Below are positions 9,234 through 18,514 of a stretch of 64,000 bases of DNA, one piece after another. Source of the stretch: Lachnospiraceae bacterium KH1T2. Lineage in GTDB: Bacteria; Bacillota; Clostridia; Lachnospirales; Lachnospiraceae. Positions within the stretch are counted from its first letter, which is position 1, and each line of letters opens with the position of its first letter. The stretch spans positions 186,001 through 250,000 of the forward strand of contig FOSY01000002.1 of assembly GCA_900114405.1 (NCBI GenBank). The letters are read 5' to 3'. The notes under the pieces are model-generated. The model saw only the letters and a program-made list of their open reading frames with translations. It did no database searches and was not told where the DNA came from. A program made the translations under genes and the position numbers.

Positions 9234-10691
9234 TTACTTTCTCATAGATCTAAGAACTGATGAGAGAAAATTCCATGTTCTCAAAGTAGAAGAAATACTA
9301 AGCTTTTCGGAAGGAGTATGGATGTCATGTATATCAGGTCCGATTGAAACCATATCTACTCCCGGAAGTCTTGAATAAAATATACCGCACTCAAGACCCG
9401 CATGAACTCCTGTTATTTTGGGCTCACGACCAAAAAGTTCCGTATATACCTTTTTACATCGCTCAGTAAGCTCTGATCTGTCTTTATATTCCCACGCAGG
9501 AAAATCATAGTCTTCTTCATAGATTCCACCTATGGTTTCAGTCAGATAACGAAGCTTATCCGATAAAGCATATTTTTCTGTTTTAACGCAACTGCGAATG
9601 GACGCTTCAAGATAAAATCTATATTCGTCTGTTCGCATGATTCCGATATTTAATGATGTTTCAACAAGTTCGCGTGATAATTTTTCCTGACACATTTTCT
9701 GAACACCATCAGGAACAGTATTAAGTAGGAAAATAAGCCTTTCCTGCGTCTTATGGAAAAGAACATTTTCTTCAAGCTCACCCATGTCATTGCAATATAT
9801 CGAAATATTACTCTCATTAGCACGATACTCATTCTTAATCGTTTTTTCAAACTCCTGAATAAGTCCCTCAAATGAATCGGAATCTGCCTTAGCTACTAAA
9901 ACATCACAGTCAGCTTCACGCGGAATACCTGTATGCGTAAGTCCACCTGTAATGCTTATGATGTCATACTTGACACGTGTTCCAAGGAAATGAAGAAGAC
10001 GTCCCATGATAATATTCGCATTAGCTCTGTATTTGCTGATTTCTTTACCGGAATGCCCGCCGGTAAAACCACTTATAACAATCCTATAGTTTTCACCTGA
10101 TTTTCTGTGGTACTTTATAGGGACAGACATTCTTCCAATCAAACTTCCTGCCGAGCTTGTAAGAACTTCACCCTCTCTTTCGAGGTCAAGATTTATAAAT
10201 TTACGTCCCTTAAGCAAAGATGTATTCAATGCTTTTGCACCTATCATTCCGATTTCTTCATCCACAGTAAATACAAGTTCAAGAGGAGGATGTGCAGCTG
10301 AGGGATCATCAACTTCAGCTAATGCAAGTGCAAGCGCTATGCCATCATCAGCCCCAAGCGAAGTACCTCTTGCAAAGATATGATCATCGATAATATTTAT
10401 GTCCAATGGCTCTGTCTTAAAATCATGTTTTGATGATGGTGCCTTTTCACAGACCATATCCATATGTCCCTGCAAAATAACAGTTTCAGAATCTTCATAA
10501 CCTTGTGTGGCTGGAACATAAATTATTACATTCCCGCATTTTTCCTGCACATATTCATAACCTTTCTCTCTGGCAAATCTAACAAGGTATTCCGATATAG
10601 AACCACAATTCCCTGTGCCTCGCGGTATACTGCTGATTTCCTCGAAATATTTAAAAACCCTTTTAGGTTCAAGACCCTCTAGAACACCCAT
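9234..10691 (-). CDS. pepD: Beta-Ala-His dipeptidase / aminoacyl-histidine dipeptidase (peptidase M20C)
   Basis: This 485-residue protein has the M20 metallopeptidase core: QGHMDMVCEK (first zinc His), GADDGIALALALAE (bridging Asp), FTVDEEIGMIGA (general-base Glu and a ligand) and HAGLECGIF near the C-terminus. PepD enzymes hydrolyse dipeptides such as Xaa-His in the cytoplasm. The start has AAGGAG 8 nt upstream. A terminator lies just upstream of this gene, so it likely has its own promoter, which I could not identify with confidence. Confidence 0.93.
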   Translation of the reverse strand: MGVLEGLEPKRVFKYFEEISSIPRGTGNCGSISEYLVRFAREKGYEYVQEKCGNVIIYVPATQGYEDSETVILQGHMDMVCEKAPSSKHDFKTEPLDINIIDDHIFARGTSLGADDGIALALALAEVDDPSAAHPPLELVFTVDEEIGMIGAKALNTSLLKGRKFINLDLEREGEVLTSSAGSLIGRMSVPIKYHRKSGENYRIVISGFTGGHSGKEISKYRANANIIMGRLLHFLGTRVKYDIISITGGLTHTGIPREADCDVLVAKADSDSFEGLIQEFEKTIKNEYRANESNISIYCNDMGELEENVLFHKTQERLIFLLNTVPDGVQKMCQEKLSRELVETSLNIGIMRTDEYRFYLEASIRSCVKTEKYALSDKLRYLTETIGGIYEEDYDFPAWEYKDRSELTERCKKVYTELFGREPKITGVHAGLECGIFYSRLPGVDMVSIGPDIHDIHTPSEKLSISSTLRTWNFLSSVLRSMRK

Positions 10692-10704
10692 ATTTATTTC
10701 TCCT

Positions 10705-10737
10705 TAAAATAATAGCCGTCATAAAAATATGACGGCT
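10705..10737 (-). terminator. Intrinsic terminator after the coiled-coil gene
   Basis: A perfect 10-bp inverted repeat, AGCCGTCATA / TATGACGGCT with an AAAA loop (10714-10737), is followed on the minus strand by ATTATTTTA. It ends the rsmD-coaD-coiled-coil transcript and separates it from pepD. Confidence 0.8.
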
Positions 10738-10760
10738 TTTGAAAACATAATAAAACAATT

Positions 10761-11447
10761 TTATCCAAGCTGATCAATTGTCTGATTCGGATCTGGTTCA
10801 ACTTCATTGACAGATTCTGCCGCAGCGGCTGCTGCAGCCTGCTGTTCAGCAGCTAAACGTTCCTGTTCAGCACGATCTGCAATAACTTCATCCTGAGTCA
10901 CACTATCTGCAGGATATAACTCAGCACGATTTGTGTTAACAACATTAAGTATCTGGCTTAATGAATCAATAAGCTGTGAATTATGCTCCTGCGTTGTCTG
11001 TATAGACTGTGAAAGGATAGCTTGAATGCTTGCAAGCTGGTCATCAGTATACTGCATTGCACCCATCTCAATTTCTGATGCTTCAGCATTTGCCTGATCT
11101 ATTATCTGCTGTGCCTGAGCTTTCGCTGCTGAAACAACTTCTTCTGCCTGTGCATATGCCTGCTGCATTATACTATGTTCACTAACCATCTGATCCTGAT
11201 ATACAGTAGCCTGCTTCACAAGATCATCTGCTTTTTTACGAGCATCATCCATTATAGCTTCTTTATTACTGATAATCTTCTGATAACGCTTGATCTCATC
11301 AGGTGTACGGCTCTTCAATTCCTGAAGAAGACCTTCTATTTCTTCTTTATTGACAAGAATTTTCGTACTGGAGAAAGTTGAAAACTTACAACTATCTATA
11401 TAATCTTCAATCTCATCAATGATCTGTTCAATTTTACTTGTTGCCAT
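10761..11447 (-). CDS. Coiled-coil, DivIVA/ATP-synthase-subunit-E-like protein
   Basis: The protein is about 228 residues, almost wholly helical and rich in Ala, Gln and Glu. A heptad-like region (residues about 55-130, with [13 protein letters not shown] and [19 protein letters not shown]) predicts a long coiled coil, and the tail has an Ala run before an acidic end. No signal peptide or membrane segment is present. Such genes commonly follow coaD in Lachnospiraceae (family knowledge), with no firm function; a cell-division scaffold role is only inference. I chose the ATG at 11447 with AGGAG 8 nt upstream; it overlaps the end of coaD by 14 bp. An upstream ATG at 11471 is less well placed. 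Confidence 0.75.
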   Translation of the reverse strand: MATSKIEQIIDEIEDYIDSCKFSTFSSTKILVNKEEIEGLLQELKSRTPDEIKRYQKIISNKEAIMDDARKKADDLVKQATVYQDQMVSEHSIMQQAYAQAEEVVSAAKAQAQQIIDQANAEASEIEMGAMQYTDDQLASIQAILSQSIQTTQEHNSQLIDSLSQILNVVNTNRAELYPADSVTQDEVIADRAEQERLAAEQQAAAAAAAESVNEVEPDPNQTIDQLG

Positions 11448-11931
11448 TTGCTTTTTCTCCTGCCCTTTCATATACCTTTTTTGCTATAAAATCAGGTACA
11501 AAATGGTGTATATCACCACCATAGGCCGCGACTTCTCTGACAATCGAAGAAGAAAGATAAGAGTATTCCAAACTTGTCGTAAGGAATATCGTGTCAACAG
11601 ACGGGCTTATTTTGTGGTTTGTCTGAGCTATCTGAAGTTCATACTCAAAGTCACTGACTGCTCGCAATCCTCGTATAATGACTTCTGTATGATTTTTCTC
11701 AGCATACTCAGCTAAAAGTCCACTGTATGATTCCACCTTTACGTTAGGTAGATCCATGCAGACTTCTTTTAACATATTAACACGTTCATCTACAGAAAAC
11801 AACGGAGTCTTAGCCGAATTCTTGAGCACACTTACGGTTAATTCATCAAAAATTTTTGCCGCTCTTTTAATAATATCGATGTGTCCATAGGTGACAGGAT
11901 CAAATGATCCTGGATAAATTGCTCGAGACAT
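11434..11931 (-). CDS. coaD: Phosphopantetheine adenylyltransferase
   Basis: CoaD transfers AMP from ATP to 4'-phosphopantetheine, the penultimate step of coenzyme A synthesis. The 165-residue protein is full length and shows [16 protein letters not shown] (the T/HxGH nucleotidyltransferase motif), [14 protein letters not shown], and [11 protein letters not shown] (the ISSTxVR-type motif). It follows rsmD by 46 bp, the common arrangement in Bacillota. Confidence 0.97.
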   Translation of the reverse strand: MSRAIYPGSFDPVTYGHIDIIKRAAKIFDELTVSVLKNSAKTPLFSVDERVNMLKEVCMDLPNVKVESYSGLLAEYAEKNHTEVIIRGLRAVSDFEYELQIAQTNHKISPSVDTIFLTTSLEYSYLSSSIVREVAAYGGDIHHFVPDFIAKKVYERAGEKANGNK

Positions 11932-11977
11932 GAATTTCTTCCTGTTTCAGGGCTGATTGCTCTGAGCCTTTCTTTAA

Positions 11978-12532
11978 TTATACTTCCTTTTTAAGAAAAA
12001 GATGTCGATTTCTCTTATATATCTTATCCTTGATAATTGAATAGCCAAGGTCTTCCAAATAACTAAAATCTGTCTGCTGTGAAGCTTCTACAATGATAAG
12101 TGTATCTTCATCAGCAAGCTTTGATGTTTTGAGATATGTGAGAACATTTTTCTCAAGATCATTGTTATATGGCGGGTCCATATGGATTATATCAAAACGA
12201 CCTTTTCTCTCAAGCTGCTGCATACCGATCATTACATCTCCGGTAATGACATTGGCACGATCAGCCAAATGTGTCTTTTCAAGATTTTCATTGATGACAG
12301 CAACGGCTTTTTTATTATTTTCAACAAATACAGCCTCACTTGCATCACGACTTAAGGCTTCAATTCCGATTGCACCGCTTCCTGCAAAAAGATCAAGAAA
12401 ACGTGACCCCGGAACCTCTACCTGAATTACGTTAAAAAGTGTTTCTTTAATAATATCCTGTGTCGGTCTTGTATCCATACCATCTAACGTCTTGAGAAGA
12501 AGTCTTCTGGCACTTCCGGCAATAACTCTCAT
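11978..12532 (-). CDS. rsmD: 16S rRNA (guanine966-N2)-methyltransferase
   Basis: This 184-residue SAM-dependent methyltransferase has motif I DLFAGSGAIGIEALSR and the N-methyltransferase motif DPPY near residue 122, with the RsmD opening MRVIAGSARR. It methylates G966 of 16S rRNA. It is the first gene of the transcript from the promoter at 12594-12621. Confidence 0.95.
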   Translation of the reverse strand: MRVIAGSARRLLLKTLDGMDTRPTQDIIKETLFNVIQVEVPGSRFLDLFAGSGAIGIEALSRDASEAVFVENNKKAVAVINENLEKTHLADRANVITGDVMIGMQQLERKGRFDIIHMDPPYNNDLEKNVLTYLKTSKLADEDTLIIVEASQQTDFSYLEDLGYSIIKDKIYKRNRHLFLKKEV

Positions 12533-12593
12533 TAAATTGTATATTCCTTTCCTGAATGAAACATGTAAATATGTTTCTATAGCTATACATTTA

Positions 12594-12621
12594 TTATAGT
12601 TTTTATAAACAGATGCGTCAA
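12594..12621 (-). promoter_or_regulatory. Promoter of rsmD-coaD
   Basis: Minus-strand -35 TTGACG (12616-12621) and -10 TATAAT (12594-12599) are 16 bp apart, between the end of parC and rsmD. The leader also contains a small hairpin, GAAACAT/ATGTTTC (about 12562-12581). Confidence 0.75.
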
Positions 12622-12647
12622 CATCTTACAAACCTATCTGAGCAAAT

Positions 12648-14894
12648 TCACCTGATCTTTGTACCTTTTCCATCTCTATGCGAAGTTTTTACACGTGTAA
12701 GTGAAAATTCTTTTCCTGCATAGTTAAATGTGCCTTCATCAGCGAAGTTCATAAAGTAAACAGCCTCTACCTTATCACTTCCTTCAAGCTTCATTGCGCG
12801 AACGCCTATAGCATTCTTTTTCTTTTCCGGAATCTCATCTATAGCAAATCTTATAAAGAATCCTTCTGTTGTTTGAAGCATGATCTGACGCTTTTCCTCA
12901 GATACAGGCCATATTTCAATGACTTCATCGTCATCAGCAAGCTTCGTCGCTGCGACTGTTTTCTTGATCACATCAAATTCTGCACCATCGACAACTTTTG
13001 TCATAGCATTGGCAGTAACAAACAAAAGCTTTTCTTTAAGAATATTTTCCATTGCATCTACAAGGATATATTTCTCATTAAGGCTCTTAAAGTTGCTGAT
13101 ATTATCAATCGGAACGCCTTTATCTCTGAATCTTGTAAGAGGCACATCGGATATCTTAACATTATGCACGTCGCCATCAGAGGTAAATATGCAGATTCTT
13201 CCGGTATTTTTTACTTTAATACAATACCTGTTTTCCGCATCAGCCGCCTCTTTATTTCGCTCATATGCAGACATATCTATAGTTTTAGCATAGCCAAAAC
13301 GATCCATGAGGAACATAACATCCATTTCCTCTACCGGTTTTTCTTCGAATACAGCCTGCTTTGCATTCTCGATCTGAGTGCGTCTTTCAACACCATATTC
13401 CTTTTGGAAATGATCCAGATCTTTTATTATTACCTTATTCATTGCATTAGCATTTGAAAGGATTTCTTCATACTTGGCAATTTTCTTTACTGTTTCATCA
13501 TGCTCTTTGTTAAGCGCATCAATCTCAAGTCCAATGAGCTTGACCAAACGCATATCAAGAATAGCGTTTGCCTGCTTTTCAGTAAAACGAAGTGCAGCAG
13601 CATCTTTCTCAACAGTTTTCGTCTTGAATGTGATATTTGTTGTATCACCATTCACAAGGCACTTCATTGCCTGCTCTCTCTTCTTCGAACCTCTAAGTAT
13701 AGCGATGATCGTATCTATACAGTCAACTGCTTTGATGAGACCTTCCTGAATCTCACGTCTTTCGCGCTCCTTTTCAAGCATTGCAGTATACTTTCTGGTA
13801 TTTATCTCATAAAGAAATGCTGTATGTGCCGCAAAAATCTGACGAAGTCCCATAGTTTCAGGTCTTCCATTAGAAACCGCAAGCATATTAACGCCAAACG
13901 TATCTTCAAGTTTTGTCTTTTTGAAAAGAAGATTCTTTATATTTTCAGCATCAGCATCACGCTTCAGCTCTATAACTATTCTAATACCTTCTTTATCTGA
14001 CTGGTTTGAAATATCAGTGATATCTGATGTTTTCCTTGTCTCGACCAAAGCCGCTACATCCTGCATAAATTTCGAAATTCCAGCACCGATCATAGTGTAT
14101 GGTATTTCAGTTATGATAAGGTTCTTTTTACCGTTTTTTGCCGGTTCAACGACAACTTTACCGCGAATCTTTATTTTTCCTGTTCCTGTCTCATAAATTG
14201 AAAGCAATTCATCTTTATTGATCACGATTCCGCCTGTAGGGAAATCCGGTCCGGGCATGTATTCCATAAGCTGCTCGGTCGTTATATCATGATTCTTTAT
14301 ATAAGCCTTTTCTGCTTCGATAACTTCAACAAGATTATGCGGTGGAGTATTTGTAGCCATACCTACCGCGATTCCTTCAGAGCCATTGATAAGGAAATTA
14401 GGGATTCTGACTGGCAAAACCTGCGGTTCTTTTTCGTTTTCGTCAAAGTTAGGCATAAAATCGACAGTATTTTTATCAAGATCAGAAAGGAATGCATCCT
14501 CCGTAACCTTTTCAAGTCGTGCTTCTGTATATCGCATTGCGGCAGCTCCATCGCCTTCAATAGAGCCAAAATTACCATGTCCATCAACTAATGGCATCTC
14601 TTTCTTGAAACCCTGAGCCATCACTACAAGAGCATCATAAATAGATGTATCACCATGTGGATGATACTTACCCATTGTATCTCCAACAATTCTCGCGCAT
14701 TTACGATATGGTCTGTCATGCCTGATTCCCAGCTCACTCATATCATAAAGCGTACGTCGCTGTACCGGTTTAAGACCATCTCTTACATCCGGGAGTGCTC
14801 TTGAAACAATAACAGACATGGCATAATCGATGTAATTCTGCTGCATTATCTCGGAGTATTCCGAGCTTATAATATTTTCCTCTCTAGTTTCCAT
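12648..14894 (-). CDS. parC: DNA topoisomerase IV subunit A
   Basis: This 748-residue type IIA topoisomerase A subunit cuts and religates DNA. It shows SRALPDVRDGLKPVQRR, KYHPHGDTSIYDALV and the catalytic tyrosine in RYTEARL near residue 122. It is called ParC rather than GyrA because I see no GyrA-box (QRRGGKG) in the C-terminal beta-pinwheel, and it is paired with a B subunit away from dnaA-type genes. Some annotators label this second pair as gyrase. It follows parE by 34 bp. Confidence 0.85.
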   Translation of the reverse strand: METREENIISSEYSEIMQQNYIDYAMSVIVSRALPDVRDGLKPVQRRTLYDMSELGIRHDRPYRKCARIVGDTMGKYHPHGDTSIYDALVVMAQGFKKEMPLVDGHGNFGSIEGDGAAAMRYTEARLEKVTEDAFLSDLDKNTVDFMPNFDENEKEPQVLPVRIPNFLINGSEGIAVGMATNTPPHNLVEVIEAEKAYIKNHDITTEQLMEYMPGPDFPTGGIVINKDELLSIYETGTGKIKIRGKVVVEPAKNGKKNLIITEIPYTMIGAGISKFMQDVAALVETRKTSDITDISNQSDKEGIRIVIELKRDADAENIKNLLFKKTKLEDTFGVNMLAVSNGRPETMGLRQIFAAHTAFLYEINTRKYTAMLEKERERREIQEGLIKAVDCIDTIIAILRGSKKREQAMKCLVNGDTTNITFKTKTVEKDAAALRFTEKQANAILDMRLVKLIGLEIDALNKEHDETVKKIAKYEEILSNANAMNKVIIKDLDHFQKEYGVERRTQIENAKQAVFEEKPVEEMDVMFLMDRFGYAKTIDMSAYERNKEAADAENRYCIKVKNTGRICIFTSDGDVHNVKISDVPLTRFRDKGVPIDNISNFKSLNEKYILVDAMENILKEKLLFVTANAMTKVVDGAEFDVIKKTVAATKLADDDEVIEIWPVSEEKRQIMLQTTEGFFIRFAIDEIPEKKKNAIGVRAMKLEGSDKVEAVYFMNFADEGTFNYAGKEFSLTRVKTSHRDGKGTKIR

Positions 14895-14928
14895 ATTTAA
14901 ATTCCTTTATTACGTCAATCTTACTCTA

Positions 14929-16851
14929 TTAAATATCAAGCTCTGCTTCTTTTGCATGATCATATATGAAATCACGTCTTGGTGGTACATCAGAACCCAT
15001 CAAGAGCTCAGTAGTACTTGAAGCAAGTCGGGCATCATCAATTGAAACCTGTCTCATTCTACGATTTTCAGGGTCAAGTGTTGTCTCCCAAAGCTGCTCC
15101 GCATCCATCTCACCAAGTCCCTTATATCTCTGCAAAGTGAATGGACCTTTATGTGTAGCTCTATATTTTGCCAGTGCTCTGTCGTCATAGAGATACTCCT
15201 CCTTTCCGCGTGACGGCTGAACCTTGTAAAGCGGCGGCATGGCAATATAAACATGACCTTCAAAAATAAGCTCCGGCATAAATCTATAAAAAAGCGTCAA
15301 AAGAAGTGTCGCAATATGGGCACCATCGACATCGGCATCTGCCATAATAATAATCTTATCGTAACGAAGCTTGGTTATATCAAAGTCCTGACCATAGCCT
15401 TCAGAAAATCCGCATCCAAATGCATTTATCATTGTTTTTATCTCAGCATTGGCAAGAACCTTATCAATAGAAGCTTTTTCTACATTTAGAATTTTACCTC
15501 TGATTGGCAGAATCGCCTGATACATACGATTTCTTGCTGTTTTAGCCGAGCCACCCGCAGAGTCTCCCTCTACGATGAATATTTCGCACTGCTTCGCATC
15601 ACGAGATACACAGTTAGCAAGTTTGCCGTTAGAATCAAAAGAGAAGCGCTGCTTTGTAAGCATATTTGTTTTAGCTTTTTCTTCTGTTTTACGAATCTTG
15701 GCAGCCTTCTCAGCTGATGCAAGGATCAACTTTAAGGTATCCAAGTTACGGTCAAAGTAAAGCTGAATCTCATCACTTGTTATCTTACCAACAGCACGTG
15801 CCGCATCCTGGTTATCAAGCTTTGTCTTAGTCTGACCTTCAAATCTTGGATCAGGATGCTTCACAGATATGATACCTGTCATACCATTTCTAATATCTGC
15901 ACCATTAAAATTAGAATCTTTTTCCTTTAATATACCGAGTGTTCGTGCATAGCTGTTCATCACAGTTGTGAACGTGCTTTTGAAACCTGTGATATGAGTT
16001 CCGCCTTCAGCGTTATAAATATTGTTACAAAAGCCGAGTATATCCTCATGAAACTCATTAACATACTGAAAAGCACATTCAAGCTGAATTCCCTCTGACT
16101 CTCCCTTAAAATAAACAACAGGGGTTACAGTCTCTTTGTTCTTATTCATATCACTAACGAAGCCGACAATACCTTCTGACTCGTGGAAGACCTGTTCCTC
16201 ATATACTTCGTTCCTGAAATCCTTAAATGTGATAGTAAGACCAGGATTAAGGTATGCTGTTTCATGAAGACGGCTTTTGATTTCTTCTGCCTTAAAGCGA
16301 ACGGTATCAAAAATAGTTTCATCAGGCTTAAAATTGATCTTTGTACCTGTCTTTTTCGTCCTTCCAAGTGTCGGCAAAAGACCATTTACCAACTCCAATG
16401 TTGGTCGTCCCTTTTCGTAATGATCGTGCGAGATAAGTCCTTCTCTGCAAACTATGATATCAAGCCAGTCTGACAGCGCATTAACAACAGAAGAACCTAC
16501 TCCGTGAAGACCACCCGATGTCTTATATACGGAAGAATCAAATTTACCTCCGGCATGCAATGTGGTAAAAACAACACGCTCTGCTGAGACGCCTTTTTCG
16601 TGCATGCCCACAGGAATTCCTCGACCATCATCTTCAACTGTAGCCGATCCGTCAGCTTCAAGTGTTACACAAATATTATTACAGAAGCCGGCGAGATGCT
16701 CATCGACAGAGTTATCCATAAGCTCGTAGATCAGGTGATTCAATCCCTTTGATCCGGTACTTCCTATATACATTCCCGGTCTCAGCCGTACAGGCTCAAG
16801 TCCTTCCAGAACCTGAATACTACCGGCATCATATTTAACATCATCTGCCAT
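14929..16851 (-). CDS. parE: DNA topoisomerase IV subunit B
   Basis: This 640-residue ATPase subunit has the GHKL ATP site (ELMDNSVDE, DDGRGIPVG, GLHGVGSSVVNALS) and the TOPRIM domain (EGDSAGGSAKTARNR, MADADVDGAHI), ending with RYKGLGEMDAEQLWETT. With ParC it decatenates and relaxes DNA. ParE and GyrB are hard to separate by motif alone; the choice follows its partner. GGAGG lies about 11 nt before the ATG. Confidence 0.86.
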   Translation of the reverse strand: MADDVKYDAGSIQVLEGLEPVRLRPGMYIGSTGSKGLNHLIYELMDNSVDEHLAGFCNNICVTLEADGSATVEDDGRGIPVGMHEKGVSAERVVFTTLHAGGKFDSSVYKTSGGLHGVGSSVVNALSDWLDIIVCREGLISHDHYEKGRPTLELVNGLLPTLGRTKKTGTKINFKPDETIFDTVRFKAEEIKSRLHETAYLNPGLTITFKDFRNEVYEEQVFHESEGIVGFVSDMNKNKETVTPVVYFKGESEGIQLECAFQYVNEFHEDILGFCNNIYNAEGGTHITGFKSTFTTVMNSYARTLGILKEKDSNFNGADIRNGMTGIISVKHPDPRFEGQTKTKLDNQDAARAVGKITSDEIQLYFDRNLDTLKLILASAEKAAKIRKTEEKAKTNMLTKQRFSFDSNGKLANCVSRDAKQCEIFIVEGDSAGGSAKTARNRMYQAILPIRGKILNVEKASIDKVLANAEIKTMINAFGCGFSEGYGQDFDITKLRYDKIIIMADADVDGAHIATLLLTLFYRFMPELIFEGHVYIAMPPLYKVQPSRGKEEYLYDDRALAKYRATHKGPFTLQRYKGLGEMDAEQLWETTLDPENRRMRQVSIDDARLASSTTELLMGSDVPPRRDFIYDHAKEAELDI

Positions 16852-16912
16852 AAACTTCTAAACCTCCAGTTATATCTTCAAAAATAGCCATATTATGGGC
16901 TCAATCTTCTAT

Positions 16913-16942
16913 ATGATAACATATGGCAAGTTATGTTGTAAA
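16913..16942 (-). promoter_or_regulatory. Candidate promoter of parE-parC
   Basis: Minus-strand -35 TTTACA (16937-16942) and -10 TATCAT (16913-16918) with an 18-bp spacer lie about 60 bp upstream of parE. The -10 is weak, so this is a moderate call. Confidence 0.5.
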
Positions 16943-17034
16943 GAAAAATTTCGAACATGCATTCGCACATGATTGATTCAATATCTTTCTGGTAGTAAAA
17001 TATCATATATAAATGTATTAGTATGATTAGTATA

Positions 17035-17128
17035 TTGACACATCCCAAATTAAACTAATGTCATATCTCGAATTGCCAACATATGGCTCATTCAAGCTAC
17101 GGCATAAGTTTAATTATGAATATGTCAA
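17035..17128 (+). repeat. 94-bp palindromic repeat element, copy A
   Basis: The element runs from TTGACA to TGTCAA. Its two arms (17035-17077 and 17085-17128) are imperfect inverted repeats of about 43 nt around a 7-nt centre (AACATAT), with AATTAAACT/AGTTTAATT the longest clean block. A second copy at 52198-52292 in the opposite orientation is about 87% identical by eye. It has no coding capacity and I see no clear target duplication. It lies directly upstream of the glycosyltransferase gene and creates a false N-terminal extension to it. A MITE-like or REP-like element is the best guess. Confidence 0.85.
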
Positions 17129-17147
17129 AACATCAGGGGGAGTTACG

Positions 17148-18335
17148 ATGAAGATAATAATGTTTCTAAATACTACAGAAAGCCTGGAATATTTTTCCGA
17201 ACAGCTTTCTAAATATTTCGTTTCACAAGGGCACGAAGTCTTTTTTTATAATTGTTCAGATCAATTGCATTCTTTTAAAAAATTGCAAAATTTTATTGAA
17301 CCGGGAAACACAGTAGGATTCGCTTTCAACTTTTGGGGAATTACTGATGACATGTATCTTTGCACCGGACGCGAGCCCTTTTTCTGGGATGATTCAGGCA
17401 TTCCTTTCGTTAATATGATCGTAGATCACCCATATTACTATCATCTAATGTTCAGGCATCTTCCCCAAAAATACACTCAGATCTGTATCGACCAAAACCA
17501 TATAAGCTATATGAAGCGTTTTTTTCCAAGTGTTGATTCAGACCACTTTATAGAACTTGGCGGCACACCGCTTGTTCCACGTGAGGAAATGATCCCCTTT
17601 GAAAATCGTAAATATAATCTCGTATTTACAGGCAACTACATTAGCGAATCATTTCTAAAAAAACATATGAGCAAAATGGAGCCTTCAGCTCTTGATTTCT
17701 ACAATTCTATGATCGATGATCTGATAGCTGATCCCGACTATACTATTGAAGAACTTGTTGAAAAAAGAGTGCGTGAAGAATTCGGTGATGCAGTTAACGA
17801 TCATTTTTTAATCGAACTTTTTAATAAAACTGTCGCTATAGATCTTGACGTTCGACATATATTTCGCGCAAAGGTCATCACTTCTCTTGCTGATGCAGGA
17901 TTTAAGATATCTGTATTCGGTGCAGGCTATGATCAATGCCCGACTATACATCCTGAAAATCTTGACCAGCATGGCAAAGTTGACTCTGAAAAGTGTTTGA
18001 TTGCACTAAGTAATGCCAGAGCTTCGCTAAATGTTATGCCATGGTTCAAGAAAGGTTCTCATGACCGCGTATTTAACTCAATGCTTAACGGCGCAGCCTC
18101 TATATCTGACACTTCCGACTCACTTACAAGGCATTTTAAGAATTTTGAAAATATAGTTTTTTATGATTTAAAACACATTAACGAACTCCCAGAGATATAT
18201 GGGAAACTCATATCAGATCAGGCGACTTTAAAAAATATTGCAGAAGCAGGTTACGAAGAATCTATCAAAAACCACACATGGAATTCGCGTGGTGAAAAAA
18301 TTCTTAAAATTCTAGAAAATGTACTTGCAAAATAA
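17148..18335 (+). CDS. CgeB-like glycosyltransferase family 1 protein
   Basis: The protein has 395 residues from the ATG at 17148, which has a GGGGGAG site 5 nt upstream. An upstream in-frame ATG at 17058 lies inside the palindromic repeat and is not used here. The N-terminal half is a Rossmann-like fold (MFLNTTESLEYFSEQL; GREPFFWDDSGIPFVNMIVDHP), and the C-terminal part (LNVMPWFKKGSHDRVFNSMLNG, then NIVFYDL near the end) matches the GT-B donor-binding region of CgeB/DUF3880-type proteins. These decorate surface or spore proteins and flagellins in various Bacillota (family knowledge); acceptor unknown. It stands alone on the plus strand. Confidence 0.75.
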   Translation: MKIIMFLNTTESLEYFSEQLSKYFVSQGHEVFFYNCSDQLHSFKKLQNFIEPGNTVGFAFNFWGITDDMYLCTGREPFFWDDSGIPFVNMIVDHPYYYHLMFRHLPQKYTQICIDQNHISYMKRFFPSVDSDHFIELGGTPLVPREEMIPFENRKYNLVFTGNYISESFLKKHMSKMEPSALDFYNSMIDDLIADPDYTIEELVEKRVREEFGDAVNDHFLIELFNKTVAIDLDVRHIFRAKVITSLADAGFKISVFGAGYDQCPTIHPENLDQHGKVDSEKCLIALSNARASLNVMPWFKKGSHDRVFNSMLNGAASISDTSDSLTRHFKNFENIVFYDLKHINELPEIYGKLISDQATLKNIAEAGYEESIKNHTWNSRGEKILKILENVLAK

Positions 18336-18382
18336 AAATGTATGTGATATAAATTATCATGTTTGCGGTTGCAAGCATTTAA

Positions 18383-18410
18383 CTGAACATAGCGGTAATA
18401 TGGTTATAAT
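18383..18410 (+). promoter_or_regulatory. Candidate promoter of the DUF2798 gene
   Basis: A consensus -10 TATAAT (18405-18410) has only a weak -35 (CTGAAC, 18383-18388) at 16 bp. It would start a leader of about 95-100 nt ahead of the ATG at 18515. Confidence 0.4.
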
Positions 18411-18435
18411 TGGAAACGCACATACGGAACTCTCT

Positions 18436-18507
18436 GTACGATAACGAACAACACGGTAACTTTTGCAAATGCAAAAGCACCGCTGTAGAATTTTATCGTA
18501 TAGGGAG
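18436..18507 (+). promoter_or_regulatory. Foldable 5' leader (riboswitch-like candidate) of the DUF2798 gene
   Basis: The leader can close a 9-bp stem, GTACGATAA (18436-18444) with TTATCGTAT (18493-18501). Inside it a second hairpin forms from CGGT/ACCG (18454-18457/18479-18482) and TTTTGC/GCAAAA (18461-18466/18471-18476) with an AAAT loop. The 3' strand of the closing stem touches the Shine-Dalgarno AGGGAG (18502-18507), so folding could gate translation. I cannot match it to a known riboswitch class. Confidence 0.5.
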
Positions 18508-18514
18508 ATTTTTT

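Noticed and set aside
12648..16851. gyrA/gyrB instead of parC/parE
   Set aside because: No GyrA-box was found in the A subunit and the pair is not beside dnaA or recF; topoisomerase IV is preferred, though the B subunit alone is ambiguous.
17058..17147. N-terminal extension of the CgeB-like gene from an ATG at 17058
   Set aside because: It is translated from palindromic element A; the ATG at 17148 has a strong GGGGGAG site and a normal family N-terminus.
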